From: Ahaetulla prasina
Taxonomy: Eukaryota; Chordata; Lepidosauria; Squamata; Colubridae
DNA length: 64,000 nucleotides
Assembly (NCBI RefSeq): GCF_028640845.1
Contig: NC_080542.1
Span: 61,517,064 to 61,581,063 of the forward strand
Direction: 5' to 3'
Positions within the stretch are counted from its first letter, which is position 1. Every line of letters begins with the position of its first letter. The position numbers and the translations under genes are program-made. The notes under the pieces were generated by a model. That model searched no databases and was not told the DNA's origin. It was given only the letters and a program-made list of their open reading frames with translations. Positions 1 to 9,426 of the stretch are shown here, in pieces.

Positions 1-138
1 AGATTTTTTGCTGGATAAAATCTTCATTGATAAAAAGAGGTATCTAAATGATGAATAGTTAAGGAAGCAAGAAAACTGCCCTGTAATATGCCATGCAGAA
101 AAAACCTGTGGTTTTATTTCTTGAAAGAAGGCCACTTT

Positions 139-203
139 CAACCAACCAACCAACCAACCAACCAACCAACCAACCAACCAACCAACCAACCAACCAACCA
201 AAT
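139..203. repeat. (CCAA)n microsatellite
   Basis: About sixteen uninterrupted copies of the tetranucleotide CCAA. It directly abuts the 3' end of the CR1 LINE on its right, so it may have grown from the LINE tail. The flanking bases 1-138 hold nothing I can identify. Confidence 0.95.
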
Positions 204-204
204 T

Positions 205-1560
205 AGAACAGAGCTGGAAGACACCTTGGAGGTCTTCTAGTCCAACCACCTATTCAAGCAGAAAAACCTATACCATTTCAAACAGGTGGCTGTCCAGTCT
301 TTTTTAAAAAACCTCTGGCTCATGTTTTAAGTGATATTTCATTAGGACTCCAAGATCCTTCTCACAGTTACTGTGTTTGAGCCAAGTCTCACTTAATATG
401 TACTTGTAACTTTGGGGTTTTTTGTCTGGGTGTAAAACCTTGCTTTTCTCCACATTAAATTTCATGTTGTTGGAAAGGGTCCATTGTTCAAGTCTGTCAA
501 GATCTTTTTGGATCTTGAGCTTGTCTTATGGGATTTTGGCTATTCCTGAAGTAGGTTGTAGTGTACTTTCTCAAATGCCTTGCTGAAATCTAAATACATT
601 ATGTCCACAATATTTCCCTGGTCTACTAATTTAGTCAGTTTGTCAAAGAATGAAATAAGATTAGTTTGGCATGATCTATTTTTAACAAATCCATACTGGT
701 TACTACTTATAACTTTATTTGTTTCTAGGTGTTCACAGATCTGGTTTTTGATTATTTTTTCCAGTACCTTCTCAGGTATTAATGTTTGGCTGATTGGTCT
801 GTAGTCTCCTGGTTCTGTTCTTCTTCTTTTTTGAAGGTGGGAACCATATTAGCTCTTTTCCAATCCTCTGGCAGTTCCCTGGTGTTCTAGGATTTATGAA
901 AGATATGATATAATGGTTCTGAGATAACATCTGTCAGCTATTTCAGAACTCTGAGATGTAATCCATTAGGTCCTAGTGATTTATATTCCTCAAGATGTCA
1001 CAGGTGTTTTCTTACCATTTTCTTTCTTGGTAGGTTGGGCTATAGTTTCTTTTTGTGTGAAGATCGATACAAAGAATGAGGTAAGCAACTCTGCTTTCTC
1101 TCTGCTGCCTGTTACTTCTTTGCCATCTTCTCTTTTTTGTGGACCAAGTGTTTCCTTGACTTTTTTCTTGTTATTTATATATTGAAAGAAACTTTTTAAT
1201 TATCTTTTGACTTTTGTTGCAAATCTTTGTTCCTTCTGTCCCTTTGCTTTCCTGATTTCATCTTTGCAGATTCAAACTATCTGCTGATATTCTGTCTTAG
1301 TTTTGTGTCCCTCTTCCCATTTTTTGTACGTGCCTTTTTCTATTTCAGTTTATCAGAGAGTGCGTTGTGCAACTATGCTGATTTCTTCTTGGATTTCTTG
1401 TTTTTCTATTTCAATGATGTCGTTTTGGACAGGGCTTTTATAATATTTTTCAGAGTTTCCTATGCTTCTTGAGTTGCTTTCCCCTTTAGAATTTTTATCC
1501 ATGGAATTTTTCTCAGGCTCTCTCAGAGTTTGTTAAAATCAACTTTTTTAAAGTTTAAGA
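205..1560 (-). mobile_element. CR1 LINE remnant with reverse transcriptase
   Basis: Read on the minus strand, this is a decayed CR1 non-LTR retrotransposon. Conceptual translation near 565-620 gives the CR1 RT signature YLDFSKAFEKV, preceded by the typical NRSCQTNLISFFDKL stretch (about 600-690). Bases 205-300 match the CR1 3' end, where the plus strand reads as the complement of the 'ggttggactagaagacctccaagg' type tail. Between the YLDFSKAF motif and the following DLDRLEQW-type region the segment expected to carry the catalytic YADD box is missing, so an internal deletion near 540 is likely. Many stops and shifts show the copy is dead. The left part (205-550) is better preserved than the 5' part beyond 1000, whose limit is approximate. 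Confidence 0.85.
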
Positions 1561-1902
1561 GACTGGTTGGATTGATTATATTCTATTGCTTGTGTTTGCA
1601 TTAGATAGAATTTGTTTGCATTACATTAAATTATAGTAAACATAGCTCTCTGCAGATGTTTCAAATAAGTGCAGACTTGGAATTACTTCTAAATATATTC
1701 CAACACACTCAATATAAGAAATGTCCTTTGTGTTGGGCAGTTGATATAATAATGTCATTAATAATATTTGAAATAAAGGGAATGTCCTTATTGGCAGTTA
1801 AACCCTTTTACCACTAGAAACAATCAGATCATTATAACTTATTAACACTTTCATTAGCAACTAATTCAGATACTTAGCAGTTTCTTCAAATGAATAAAAA
1901 GT
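1561..1902. other. AT-rich intergenic stretch, nothing recognised
   Basis: No coding potential, repeat family or RNA gene could be recognised. The stretch ends at the TGGGG target duplication of the LTR element. Confidence 0.6.
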
Positions 1903-1907
1903 TGGGG
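1903..1907. repeat. Target-site duplication, left copy
   Basis: The pentamer TGGGG immediately precedes the left LTR and is repeated at 6495-6499 immediately after the right LTR. Five-base duplications are the usual footprint of Ty3/gypsy integrases. This fixes both boundaries of the insertion. Confidence 0.9.
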
Positions 1908-2084
1908 TGTTAAGTTCGGGAAGTAACGAGGCTGGAGACCAGGGTAGTGACAACAGCTCTTTAATATATATGAACCCAGCAACCAGGCTGGGGAAAAACA
2001 ACCCTTTATATACTGTTTAACCGGCGGCTTCAACCAATCAGCAACGTGCTGGTTTCCCGCCTAAATATTTAAAGATACATAACA
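1908..2084 (-). repeat. 3' LTR of the mag-like element
   Basis: A 177-bp long terminal repeat, the 3' copy in the minus-strand sense. It differs from the 178-bp partner at 6317-6494 only in the short run around 1968-1971. Terminal TGTTAAG / CATAACA on the plus strand gives the canonical TG...CA ends. Confidence 0.95.
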
Positions 2085-2097
2085 CTCCTCCCCTCCC
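2085..2097 (-). promoter_or_regulatory. Polypurine tract (plus-strand primer)
   Basis: On the minus strand the 13 bases just upstream of the 3' LTR read GGGAGGGGAGGAG. A purine run at this position primes second-strand DNA synthesis in LTR retrotransposons. The same tract in slightly different form lies next to the second element's LTR at 63219-63232. Confidence 0.85.
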
Positions 2098-2135
2098 AGA
2101 AAACACTTTACCACTATTTACATATTATTTACATG

Positions 2136-2978
2136 TTATTTTTCGACGTAGTCACGCAAATAACCTGGGCGTCTCCTAATTCTTTCGGACCTGCGCGGTT
2201 CAGTCCTGGATGGTGTTTTGAGCTGGTCGGAGGGGCTTTTTTCTCCTCCCAGCTCTTTCTCTAGGCCATCGGGCCCTGGATTACTGGCAGTCTCTTTTTC
2301 ATGGCCCTCCGGCCTTGGATTACTTTTGGAGTTTTCCCGGCTGTTTCCATCGGGAACCTGATGGCGTCGCTGGACCTCCGGGACCTCAGCTAAGTCTTGC
2401 GCCTCCCCCGGGTTATGGTCAGCTGTGGGGTCAAATAAGGATTGGTCATAATCTGTCTCATTGAACTCGGGTTGTTCAGTTATTCGTTTCCTTATCTGAT
2501 CTATGTGGCGCCTCCATACTCGGTTGTCTTGTAACTCGACCAAGTATGACTTTGGACCGGTTGCTTTTATGATTTGCCCTGCGAGCCAACTTGGGCCGTC
2601 CCCATAGTTGCGGGCCCACACTCGGTCGCCTATGCCCATTTCCCTTGTTTTTTCTAGTTCCCCCTTGTAACCCTCTGGTGTGTAATGGGGATTCAAACGG
2701 TCAAGTGGGCACCGGAGTTTCCGTCCCATCAATAACTCGGCTGGGCTTCTGCCTGTAGCAGTGCTTGGGGTTCTGTGCTGAACGGCCAGAAAGAAATCTA
2801 TTTTTGTTTGCCAGTCACCTGGCTGGAGCCTGGACAATGCCTCCTTAGCGCTCCGGACGGAACGCTCTGCAAGGCCATTCGACGCAGGGTGGAAAGGCGC
2901 AGAGAGGGCATGTCGGATGCCCTCCTCTGCCAAGTATTCCTCAAACTGGGCTGCCGTGGTGCGGGCGTTGTCAGACAC
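2136..2978 (-). pseudogene. Ty3/gypsy pol, integrase core end and C-terminus
   Basis: The last part of pol, in a third reading frame. It opens with the second catalytic aspartate of the DDE triad (SDNA, residue 3 of this frame). The catalytic glutamate follows at residue 38 in NGLAERSV, about the usual D(35)E spacing. After it come the mag-like RTP...SPAELLMGR stretch and a GPY/F-type C-terminal domain (GPKSYLV, then WRRHIDQIRKR). The tail is hydrophilic and rich in Pro, Glu and Arg and ends LRDYVEK. The frame begins only because a one-base shift near 2980 separates it from the upstream integrase half, so it is not an independent gene. If a corrected read removed the shift, it would be continuous with the 2798-3712 frame. 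Confidence 0.9.
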
Positions 2979-3712
2979 CAGGTGTCAGGCACCCCGTGGG
3001 TTGCGAATAGGTGGCGCAGGGCTGCGATTACTGCCTCGGCCGTAGTGGATTTCATGAGTATGATCTCCAACCATTTAGAGAATGCGTCGACAACCACTAG
3101 GAAGGTTTGGCCGTGGAAAGGGCCAGCAAAATCAATGTGGATTCTTGACCAGGGCCCTTGGGGTTTTTCCCATTCCCTGACTGGGGCCGTTGGGGGTAGA
3201 GGTCTGGACTCTTGGCAAGCCTGGCATTTCCCTACCCTCTCAGCAATCTCTGAGTCCATGAGTGGCCACCACACATAGCTTCTTGCTAGCCCCTTCATCC
3301 TTACGATCCCTGGGTGACCCTCGTGGAGGAGATCCAATACCTTCCCCCTTAATTTATCCGGGATTACCACATGATCACCCCATAACAGGCACCCCCCTTG
3401 AGCCGAGAGCTCATCACGTTTTTTTACAAATTCCTTAAACCGTTCGCCCGGCGCAGCGGGCCACCCTCTTTGTACCCAACCGAGTACAGTCCTTAACACA
3501 ATGTCCCGGTATGATGCCCGAGCCACTTCCTTTGATGTGACTGGGCCAGAGTCCAAAGAGTCAATAAACAGGATGGGCGTCCCTGGAGTGGGGTCTTCGA
3601 TCGCCCCTGGTAGTGGGCATCTGCTTAACGCGTCCGCATGCCCCACTTCTTTTCCTGGTCGATGCTGCAGCTTGTACGAATAAGCGGCTAAGAAAATAGT
3701 CCATCGAGTCAA
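2798..3712 (-). pseudogene. Ty3/gypsy pol, RNase H end and integrase N-terminal half
   Basis: Middle part of pol. The first 35 residues are the end of RNase H and its connector (LAAYSYKLQHRPGKEVGHAD, then ALSR). An HHCC zinc finger (HEGHPG to CQAC, about residues 129-167) marks the integrase N-terminus. The first catalytic aspartate is at residue 194 (HIDFAGPF). The frame runs through VVVDAFSKW and HGVPDT, then leaves the true frame near 2980, and the remaining residues are out-of-frame noise. It starts at a TTG codon directly after the upstream TGA, so it is a frame fragment and not a real start. Confidence 0.9.
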
Positions 3713-6219
3713 ACGTGGGACAGTGCCACAGGCGTTGGGTGGTCGCCAGCCAGTATTCCTAACAGCGGTCTGTGGTCAGTCACAATTTCAAAGTCTCGCC
3801 CAAAAACATATTCGTGAAATTTTTTCACCCCTGACACAATTGCTAGCGCTTCCTTATCTAACTGGCTATAGTTCCTCTCTGGGGAGGACATCGTTCTGGA
3901 GTAAAAGGCTATAGGGGCTTCTGTGCCGTTTGGCAGTCTGTGGCTGAGTACAGCCCCCACTCCGTAAGGGGAGGCATCGCAAACCAACACTAGTGGCAAT
4001 GAGCTATGGTACTGGATGAGCAGGCTGTCGCTCGAGAGCAGGTTTTTTACTGCTTCGAAAGCCCTACTTTCCGACTTCCCCCAAGACCAAGCAGTATTTT
4101 TCCCTAGAAGCTTATGCAGCGGTTCAGCAACGGTCGCTTTGTTTTTTAAAAAGACCGCGTAAAAATTCACTAGCCCCAGGAATGCCTGTAGCTCTGTTTT
4201 GTTTTTGGGCGCTGGAGCCTTTCTGGTTGCCTTGACCTTGCTCTCAGTGGGGTGAATTCCTTTCTTGTCTATTCGGTAGTCCAAGAATTCGGATTCTACC
4301 CCTATCTGGCATTTGTTCACTTTAACCTTTAGTCCGGCTGACCGGAAAATGCCCAGAACTTTTCTCAACCGCTCCCCCAATTCCTCTACGTTTTCGGCTG
4401 ATATCAATACATCATCGAAGTAGGGAACTACCCCTGGGAGCCCTTGCAGAAGTCGTTCCATCAAATTTTGGAACAACCCTGGTGCCACACTCACCCCAAA
4501 TTGTAATCGGGTACACTTGAAGGCCCCCCTGTGAGTTACAATCGTTTGGGCTTCGGCTGTGTTGGCGTCTACGGGCAGTTGTTGGTAGGCTTGAGCCAAG
4601 TCTAACTTTGCAAAGACTTGCCCTTGCCCCAAAGAGTGCAGCAAGTGTTGCACCACGGGAACTGGGTAAGCGCTTTTCTGTAAGGCTTTGTTTAGCGTCG
4701 CCTTGTAGTCAGCGCAGATTCTAATTGACCCATCTGGTTTTACTGGGGTGACGATTGGCGTCTCCCACTTTGCGTGATCGACTGGCACCAAAATCCCCTG
4801 ATTTATGAGCTTATCTAGCTCCTTGTCAATTTTAGGTTTTAGGGCAAAAGGGACTCTCCTTGCCTTTAACCTAATGGGAGCTACCTGGGGGTCTAAGTTG
4901 AAGGAAATAGGGGTCCCCTTGTACTTGCCCAGGCAGTCCTTGAAGACATCTTCGAACTCGTTCATGAGTATGTCTTTCAGGTTACAGTCACTTCTGTAGA
5001 TGCCAGTCACTCCCATGCCCAGGGCACGAAACCAGTCTAGTCCCAACAGACTGGGCAGGGTCCCTTCGACGATCGTGATGGGCAGGGTCTTCTTGTGTGG
5101 TCCGTACTCGACTCGGACGGAGGTGGTCCCTCGAACAGGGATGCGATTTCCTTGGTAGTCGTGGACTCGTAGCCGTTGTGCTTGCAGGTGGCGCTTCGCG
5201 ACTGACGGCAGTGACTTCGCCAAAGTGTCCCAGGACATGATGGTGATCGCTGATCCCGTGTCTACTTCGAGTCGGCACCGTACTCCTTCTATTTTGGGTT
5301 TGGTGAAGATCTTCTTCTCCACTCGGGTTGAGGCGCGGCCTATGACCACAGTCGTTTGGTTCGAATCCGCGCCTTTTTTGTTTGAGCCAATCGCGGGTCG
5401 CCTTGCCGATCCCGCGCTCTGATTGGCCGATTTGAATTTTCGGCGGGAAGGTTGGGGAGCTCGACAGACTTGAGCTAGGTGCCCTTTCTTCTCGAACCGC
5501 CGACATGTTGCGTCTTTAAACTTGCAGCGTTGGCGCTGGTGTTGACCTCCGCAACTTCCGCATTCGTCCCGGTCCTCTTTGCCGCGTTTCTCGGTTCGGC
5601 AGACCCCTTCCTCATCCTCACCGTCGGATTCGGTCTGGATCTCTTCTTGGTGCACCGGGGTTGACTTTGTGCTCGCCTTTGGTGTGAGAGGCTTTTGCAG
5701 TGTCTCCGCCGCTTGGGTGGACATTTCATGCGCTCGGGCTTCGTCCAGAGCGTTTGCCAGCGTCAGATTGCTTTTCGATAGCAGTCGCCTCCGCAAACGC
5801 ATGTCTCGGACCCCCCTGATGAGTTGCTCCAGCAGCACCTCGTCCAGGTCTCGGTACCCACAGTCTTTGGAGGCTTTCCGTAGGGCGGCCATGTAGTCGC
5901 CGATGGATTTGCCCTCTAACTGCCGGCGCTCTCCAAATTCAAAACGCCGCACGTATTTGGATGGCGTTGGCGCGAAATGGTTTTTTAGAAGGGTTTGCAG
6001 AGTTTGCCACGATACTGATTGTATCGGCGTTGGCTCCGCCAGGGCTTCCGCGATGTCGATGACCTCGGGACCGCAGTGGCTCAAGAAGTATGCCCTTTTG
6101 CGGTTGTCTGGAACTCCTTGCAGTTCGTTGGCTTCTAGAAAGCTTTCGAAACGGGTCATATACGTTCCCCATTTCTCTTTAGCCGGGTCAAACGGTGCGG
6201 GCGGAGTGTAACTGGCCAT
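3709..6219 (-). CDS. Ty3/gypsy gag-protease-RT-RNase H polyprotein (truncated by frameshift)
   Basis: An 836-codon open frame starting at an ATG about 100 bases inside the 5' LTR. Gag and pol are fused in one frame. Residues 1-200 are a retrotransposon gag (capsid-like; LRRRLLSKSNLTL region). A Cys/His zinc-knuckle zone lies at about 220-250. The retropepsin motif DTGS is at residues 320-323. RT has the catalytic aspartate of LDLAQAYQQLP at 540 and the YFDD box at 600-603. RNase H carries CDASPYG with D748, and TDHRPL follows near the end. The frame stops at a TGA (3709-3711) produced by a one-base loss near 3720, inside RNase H. The second knuckle reads CRRFEKKGH, with Phe where the second zinc-binding Cys is expected. 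In life the product would form cytoplasmic virus-like particles and copy the RNA. Confidence 0.93.
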   Translation of the reverse strand: MASYTPPAPFDPAKEKWGTYMTRFESFLEANELQGVPDNRKRAYFLSHCGPEVIDIAEALAEPTPIQSVSWQTLQTLLKNHFAPTPSKYVRRFEFGERRQLEGKSIGDYMAALRKASKDCGYRDLDEVLLEQLIRGVRDMRLRRRLLSKSNLTLANALDEARAHEMSTQAAETLQKPLTPKASTKSTPVHQEEIQTESDGEDEEGVCRTEKRGKEDRDECGSCGGQHQRQRCKFKDATCRRFEKKGHLAQVCRAPQPSRRKFKSANQSAGSARRPAIGSNKKGADSNQTTVVIGRASTRVEKKIFTKPKIEGVRCRLEVDTGSAITIMSWDTLAKSLPSVAKRHLQAQRLRVHDYQGNRIPVRGTTSVRVEYGPHKKTLPITIVEGTLPSLLGLDWFRALGMGVTGIYRSDCNLKDILMNEFEDVFKDCLGKYKGTPISFNLDPQVAPIRLKARRVPFALKPKIDKELDKLINQGILVPVDHAKWETPIVTPVKPDGSIRICADYKATLNKALQKSAYPVPVVQHLLHSLGQGQVFAKLDLAQAYQQLPVDANTAEAQTIVTHRGAFKCTRLQFGVSVAPGLFQNLMERLLQGLPGVVPYFDDVLISAENVEELGERLRKVLGIFRSAGLKVKVNKCQIGVESEFLDYRIDKKGIHPTESKVKATRKAPAPKNKTELQAFLGLVNFYAVFLKNKATVAEPLHKLLGKNTAWSWGKSESRAFEAVKNLLSSDSLLIQYHSSLPLVLVCDASPYGVGAVLSHRLPNGTEAPIAFYSRTMSSPERNYSQLDKEALAIVSGVKKFHEYVFGRDFEIVTDHRPLLGILAGDHPTPVALSHV

Positions 6220-6297
6220 CTCCGCTTTTCTGCCCTGTGTTTGCTGGGTTCGGTTCTTTCGTGCTTCAGCTCGGTTCTGGTGCTCCTTAGCCTCGAA

Positions 6298-6315
6298 ATC
6301 CCACCTTCGTCGCCA
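6298..6315 (-). promoter_or_regulatory. Primer-binding site, complementary to tRNA-Ser
   Basis: One base after the 5' LTR end the minus strand reads TGGCGACGAAGGTGGGAT. This is complementary to the 3' end of vertebrate tRNA-Ser(GCU) with two mismatches, by my recollection of that tRNA. tRNA-Ser priming is reported for the silkworm mag element, which agrees with the pol assignment. Confidence 0.75.
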
Positions 6316-6316
6316 G

Positions 6317-6494
6317 TGTTAAGTTCGGGAAGTAACGAGGCTGGAGACCAGGGTAGTGACAACAGCTCTTTAATATATGGTGAACCCAGCAACCAGGCTG
6401 GGGAAAAACAACCCTTTATATACTGTTTAACCGGCGGCTTCAACCAATCAGCAACGTGCTGGTTTCCCGCCTAAATATTTAAAGATACATAACA
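6317..6494 (-). repeat. 5' LTR of the mag-like element
   Basis: A 178-bp LTR, the 5' copy in the minus-strand sense, carrying the element's promoter. It is followed on the plus strand by TGGGG (6495-6499), the right target duplication. An AT-rich TATA-like block (complement of TTTATATACTG near 6415-6425) sits in the LTR and may be the core promoter. Confidence 0.93.
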
Positions 6495-6499
6495 TGGGG

Positions 6500-6889
6500 G
6501 TTTTATGCTTCAAATACAGCAAACAGAAATTGTTTTCTTACCAGTAAGAAATTCATTTATTGCTGGCAGTAGTAAAGTAAACTTTACAAAGTACACTGAA
6601 GTGTAATGTAGATTAATAGGTCTGGTTTTGGTTTAGAATATAACTCAACAATTGTGGTTTGCATATGGTTTAATATGATATATTAATTCAGGTTTACCTA
6701 ACAAGCCGTACTTAAATAAATGAATTCTCAGCAGTTTTGGCTAAATATGCATAGCTATAAGCTATTTGTAACATTTGAGGCAGTATGCTTCTAGATACCA
6801 ATTGCTGGAAAACACAAGCAAGAATCAATGTCCCATTTTAGGGTATCTGGCTCATCACTGAAGGAAATAGTTATATTTTGCTAGATGTA
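6500..6889. other. AT-rich stretch, nothing recognised
   Basis: Low-GC sequence of apparently unique type between the LTR element and the Bov-B tail. I see no exon or repeat family. Confidence 0.5.
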
Positions 6890-7045
6890 GTGAATGAGGT
6901 GGCTGGATGGAGTCGCTGAAGCAGTAGGCGTGAGTTTAAATGGACTCCAGAGGATGGTAGAGGATAGGAAGGCCTGGAGGAACGTTGTCCATGGGGTCGC
7001 AATGGGTCAGACACGACTTTGCAACTAACAACAACAACAGCAAAG
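6890..7045 (+). mobile_element. Bov-B (RTE) LINE 3' end
   Basis: The segment ends with GGGTCAGACACGACTTTGCA followed by (AAC)n, the conserved Bov-B 3' terminus. Upstream are the family's 'ggatggagtcgctgaag' and 'ggactccagaggatggtag' stretches. Only the 3' tail is present, as is usual for 5'-truncated copies. Bov-B is abundant in squamates. Confidence 0.85.
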
Positions 7046-7444
7046 ATGTAGCAATCTAGCAATGGTTTCCTTGTTTTATAGGTAGCTTTGCTGGGATTTA
7101 AACATGTGTTGTTGATTTTAATCTCATAATTTTGTCTTTATGCCTAATCTTATTTAAATCCTTCCAAACTAGTTCCTAATCAATTTCAGCAAACTATTTG
7201 GAGTAAATTACAAAGCAAACAAACTGTAAATGAAAAGCAGAAATTATTAATTGAATATCACATCAGTTGATTTCCTCTGTTCCTTTGTTTTGTTTGTTTG
7301 TTGGCAAAATTATCAATACAAGAGGGAAACGTGCTGCTGGGAGGTAACAGCTGGTGAAACAGCTTTGTGGTGAACAAAACTTACTTGGGGATTTAGTGTA
7401 AATCTGTTGGTAACTGCTCGTCAAGAAGCACTGGGTAAAAACAT
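7046..7444. other. AT-rich stretch, nothing recognised
   Basis: No gene seen. A short T/G-rich run (TTTG)n lies at about 7285-7303. Confidence 0.5.
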
Positions 7445-7452
7445 GACTGAGT

Positions 7453-7600
7453 CAGGGGTGGGTTCTAAATTTTTTTACTATCGGTTCTGTGGGTGTGGCC
7501 AACTTGACGTCACTCACACACTCAGTCACATGACCCCACCAAGCCACGCCCACCGAAACAGTGGCGAAAATTTGTGGGACTTTTTGAAACTTTTTTTTTG
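7453..7600. mobile_element. hAT non-autonomous element, one end
   Basis: The segment begins CAGGGGTGGGTTCTAAA, a variant of the CAGTGGTGGGTT terminus shared by several elements in this window. It continues with the family's 'cggttctgtgggtgtggcc' and 'cacatgaccccaccaagcc' stretches. No matching right terminus or 8-bp duplication was found, so this copy is truncated or merges with the palindromic block that follows. Confidence 0.6.
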
Positions 7601-7841
7601 ACACTTCGGCCCTATATCCAGGGCAGGACACGGTGGGATGGCAGTGGTCATCTTAGCTTTCCCTCCATTGTCCTTCCTGGCCGAAAAGCACCGCTTCTCG
7701 CCTCTGATGGGCCTTCCCCATGGTTGCAGCTGGAGCGGGCAAGCCAGGGGCGATGGCAATGGCAAAGTCCGGCACTTGGGGAGGGCAAGTTTAGCACGCT
7801 CCCATCTCACCCTGCCCTGCATGGCTTCTCCCAGCTCAGCT

Positions 7842-8719
7842 GCAGCCCAGACGAGCCAAGGAACTGTGGGGTGCCTCCTGCATGTTGCACCTCCCCTCCC
7901 AGCCTTCGCCCGTGCCTCTGCACCGTTTTCGGGCGCCCAACTTACTGGGCTGCCTCGGCCCTATCACGGCTCCAACGGTGGCAGCTTCGGGAGACGCTGG
8001 CAGCATGGAGGCACAGGCGAAGTCTAGGGGTGTGTGCAACACACGGGAGTCTCCCCGCAGTTCCTTACTTCGTCTGGGCTGCAGCTGAGTCCTCTGCCTT
8101 GAGCTGGCAGACAGAGGAACCCCTCCCCAGCCAGATCTTTCTGGATTTGACTTGGAGGAAAGCGCAGCTCATGGCTGCTACATTTCATTGTGTTGGATGA
8201 GCGAAGAGAAAGAAACAGCCAGTGGAGAGCACAGAGCTGCTCCAGTCCATGTGTTCTCCAGGTCAGCGGCTGTTTCTCTCCTTCGTTGCTCTTTATGGGA
8301 AAGTGTTTGGTGCAGCACAGTGAAATTTAACAGCCATGAGCCGTGCTTTCCTCCAAGTCTCATCCGAAAAGCTCTGTGCAGAGAGAAGCTCCTGTTTCCC
8401 TCTGTGCCCACAGCGCTTAGGGGAAAGCATGGCTCATGGCTGTTAAATTTCACTGTGCTGCACCAAATGCTTTCCCATAAAGAGCAATGAAGGAAAGAAA
8501 CAGCCGCTGACCTGGAGAACATGTGGGATGGAGCAGCTCTGTGCTCTCCACTGGCTGTTTCTTCCTCTTTGCTCATCCAGCACAGCGAAATGTAGCAGCC
8601 ATGAGCTATGCTTTCCTCCAAGTTAAATCTGGAAAGATCTGGCTGGGGAGGGGTGCCTCTGTCTGCCGGCTCAGGGCAGAGGACTTAGCTGCAGCCCAGA
8701 CGAGCCGAGGAACTGTGGG
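7842..8719. repeat. Nested inverted repeats (large palindrome)
   Basis: Two imperfect palindromes share sequence. The larger has arms of about 300 bp (about 8054-8357 and 8419-8719) around a spacer of about 61 bp. The smaller has arms near 7842-7925 and 8000-8086. Because of this, nearly the same 110-residue translation appears on opposite strands at 8152-8490 and 8178-8621; neither is a gene. The segment starting 'gcagcccagacgagcc' occurs directly repeated at 7842 and about 8692 and inverted at about 8070. The block is much richer in GC than its flanks and probably belongs to a foldback or hAT-derived repeat. Confidence 0.85.
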
Positions 8720-9097
8720 GAACCTCGCCCTTTTCGGGCACCCAGCTTACAGGGCTACCCCAGTCCCTGTCACAGCTCCAACGGTGGCAGCTTCAGGAGA
8801 CACTGGTGGCACAGAGGCACAGGCAAAGGCTGGGAGGGGGTGCAACACATGCGGGGCTGAGCCCGCTTCCCTTCACCTCCCCACACTTGTTTACCCATCC
8901 CAGAAAGCTTTAACAGCAAGACACATTGATATAAACCAATTGGCCTGGTGATGATAGTACTTATCTTTAAAGGGTGAGAGGAACCTTCTGGGGTACCAGC
9001 ATTTACACCACATTTGGAATACATCTGAGTTGGGGTTCTTCTTCATATCTACATTGTAATCATTGTCCTACAATTAGAAACGGCTATAGCTCTTTTA
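8720..9097. other. Flank of the palindrome, partly its repeat
   Basis: Bases 8720-8860 repeat 7860-8020 in direct orientation. The rest (to 9097) shows no recognisable gene or repeat. Confidence 0.5.
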
Positions 9098-9105
9098 GTC
9101 TAGAA

Positions 9106-9426
9106 TAGTGATGGTGAACCTTTTAGGCACTGAGTGCCCAAAGTGCGCACGCCCCCCCAAACTATAAGGCACGGGTGTGTGCACACATGTGCCCTGTGCA
9201 TGCTCCCGCACATGTGCCCATGCCCTGCCCAAACTGCAAAGTATGGGCGCTTGCACACCCATGGGCCACACATGTGCAGCAGAGACCCGAAGACCAGCTA
9301 TCCGGTAGGAGGCACGTGCACATGCATAGCAAAGACCTGAAACAGAGCTGGAGCAATGGTGTGTGTGCCCACAAAGAGGCTCTGCATGCCACCTCTGGCA
9401 CACAGGCCATAGGTTCGCCATCACTG
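9106..9426. mobile_element. hAT non-autonomous element, 321 bp
   Basis: The left end reads TAGTGATGGTGAACC and the right end GGTTCGCCATCACTG, a terminal inverted repeat typical of hAT elements. The flanks GTCTAGAA (9098-9105) and GTCTAGAG (9427-9434) match at 7 of 8 bases, the expected 8-bp duplication. The inside is GC-rich with repeated ACATGTGC words and has no transposase. Confidence 0.85.

Larger units (their letters stand above)
1908..6494 (-). mobile_element. Complete mag-like Ty3/gypsy LTR retrotransposon
   Basis: A 4587-bp LTR retrotransposon on the minus strand. It has two LTRs of about 177-178 bp that begin TG and end CA, a TGGGG duplication on both sides, a tRNA-type primer-binding site, a polypurine tract, and a gag-pol region in the order gag, protease, RT, RNase H, integrase. 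There is no chromodomain and no envelope gene. The integrase style (HPASNGLAER, SPAELLMGR) and the primer-site match to tRNA-Ser point to the mag clade of Metaviridae; that assignment is from family knowledge, not a tree. The LTRs differ only at about 1968-1971 versus 6378-6382, so the insertion is recent. Two one-base shifts interrupt pol near 3720 and 2980, so this copy as read cannot make a full polyprotein. Confidence 0.95.

Noticed and set aside
4988..5506. 172-codon frame and several plus-strand frames within the LTR element
   Set aside because: They overlap gag-pol in other frames and have no independent signals.
8152..8621. Two almost identical open frames on opposite strands (112 and 147 codons)
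   Set aside because: They are produced by the palindrome arms at 8054-8719 and not by a gene pair.
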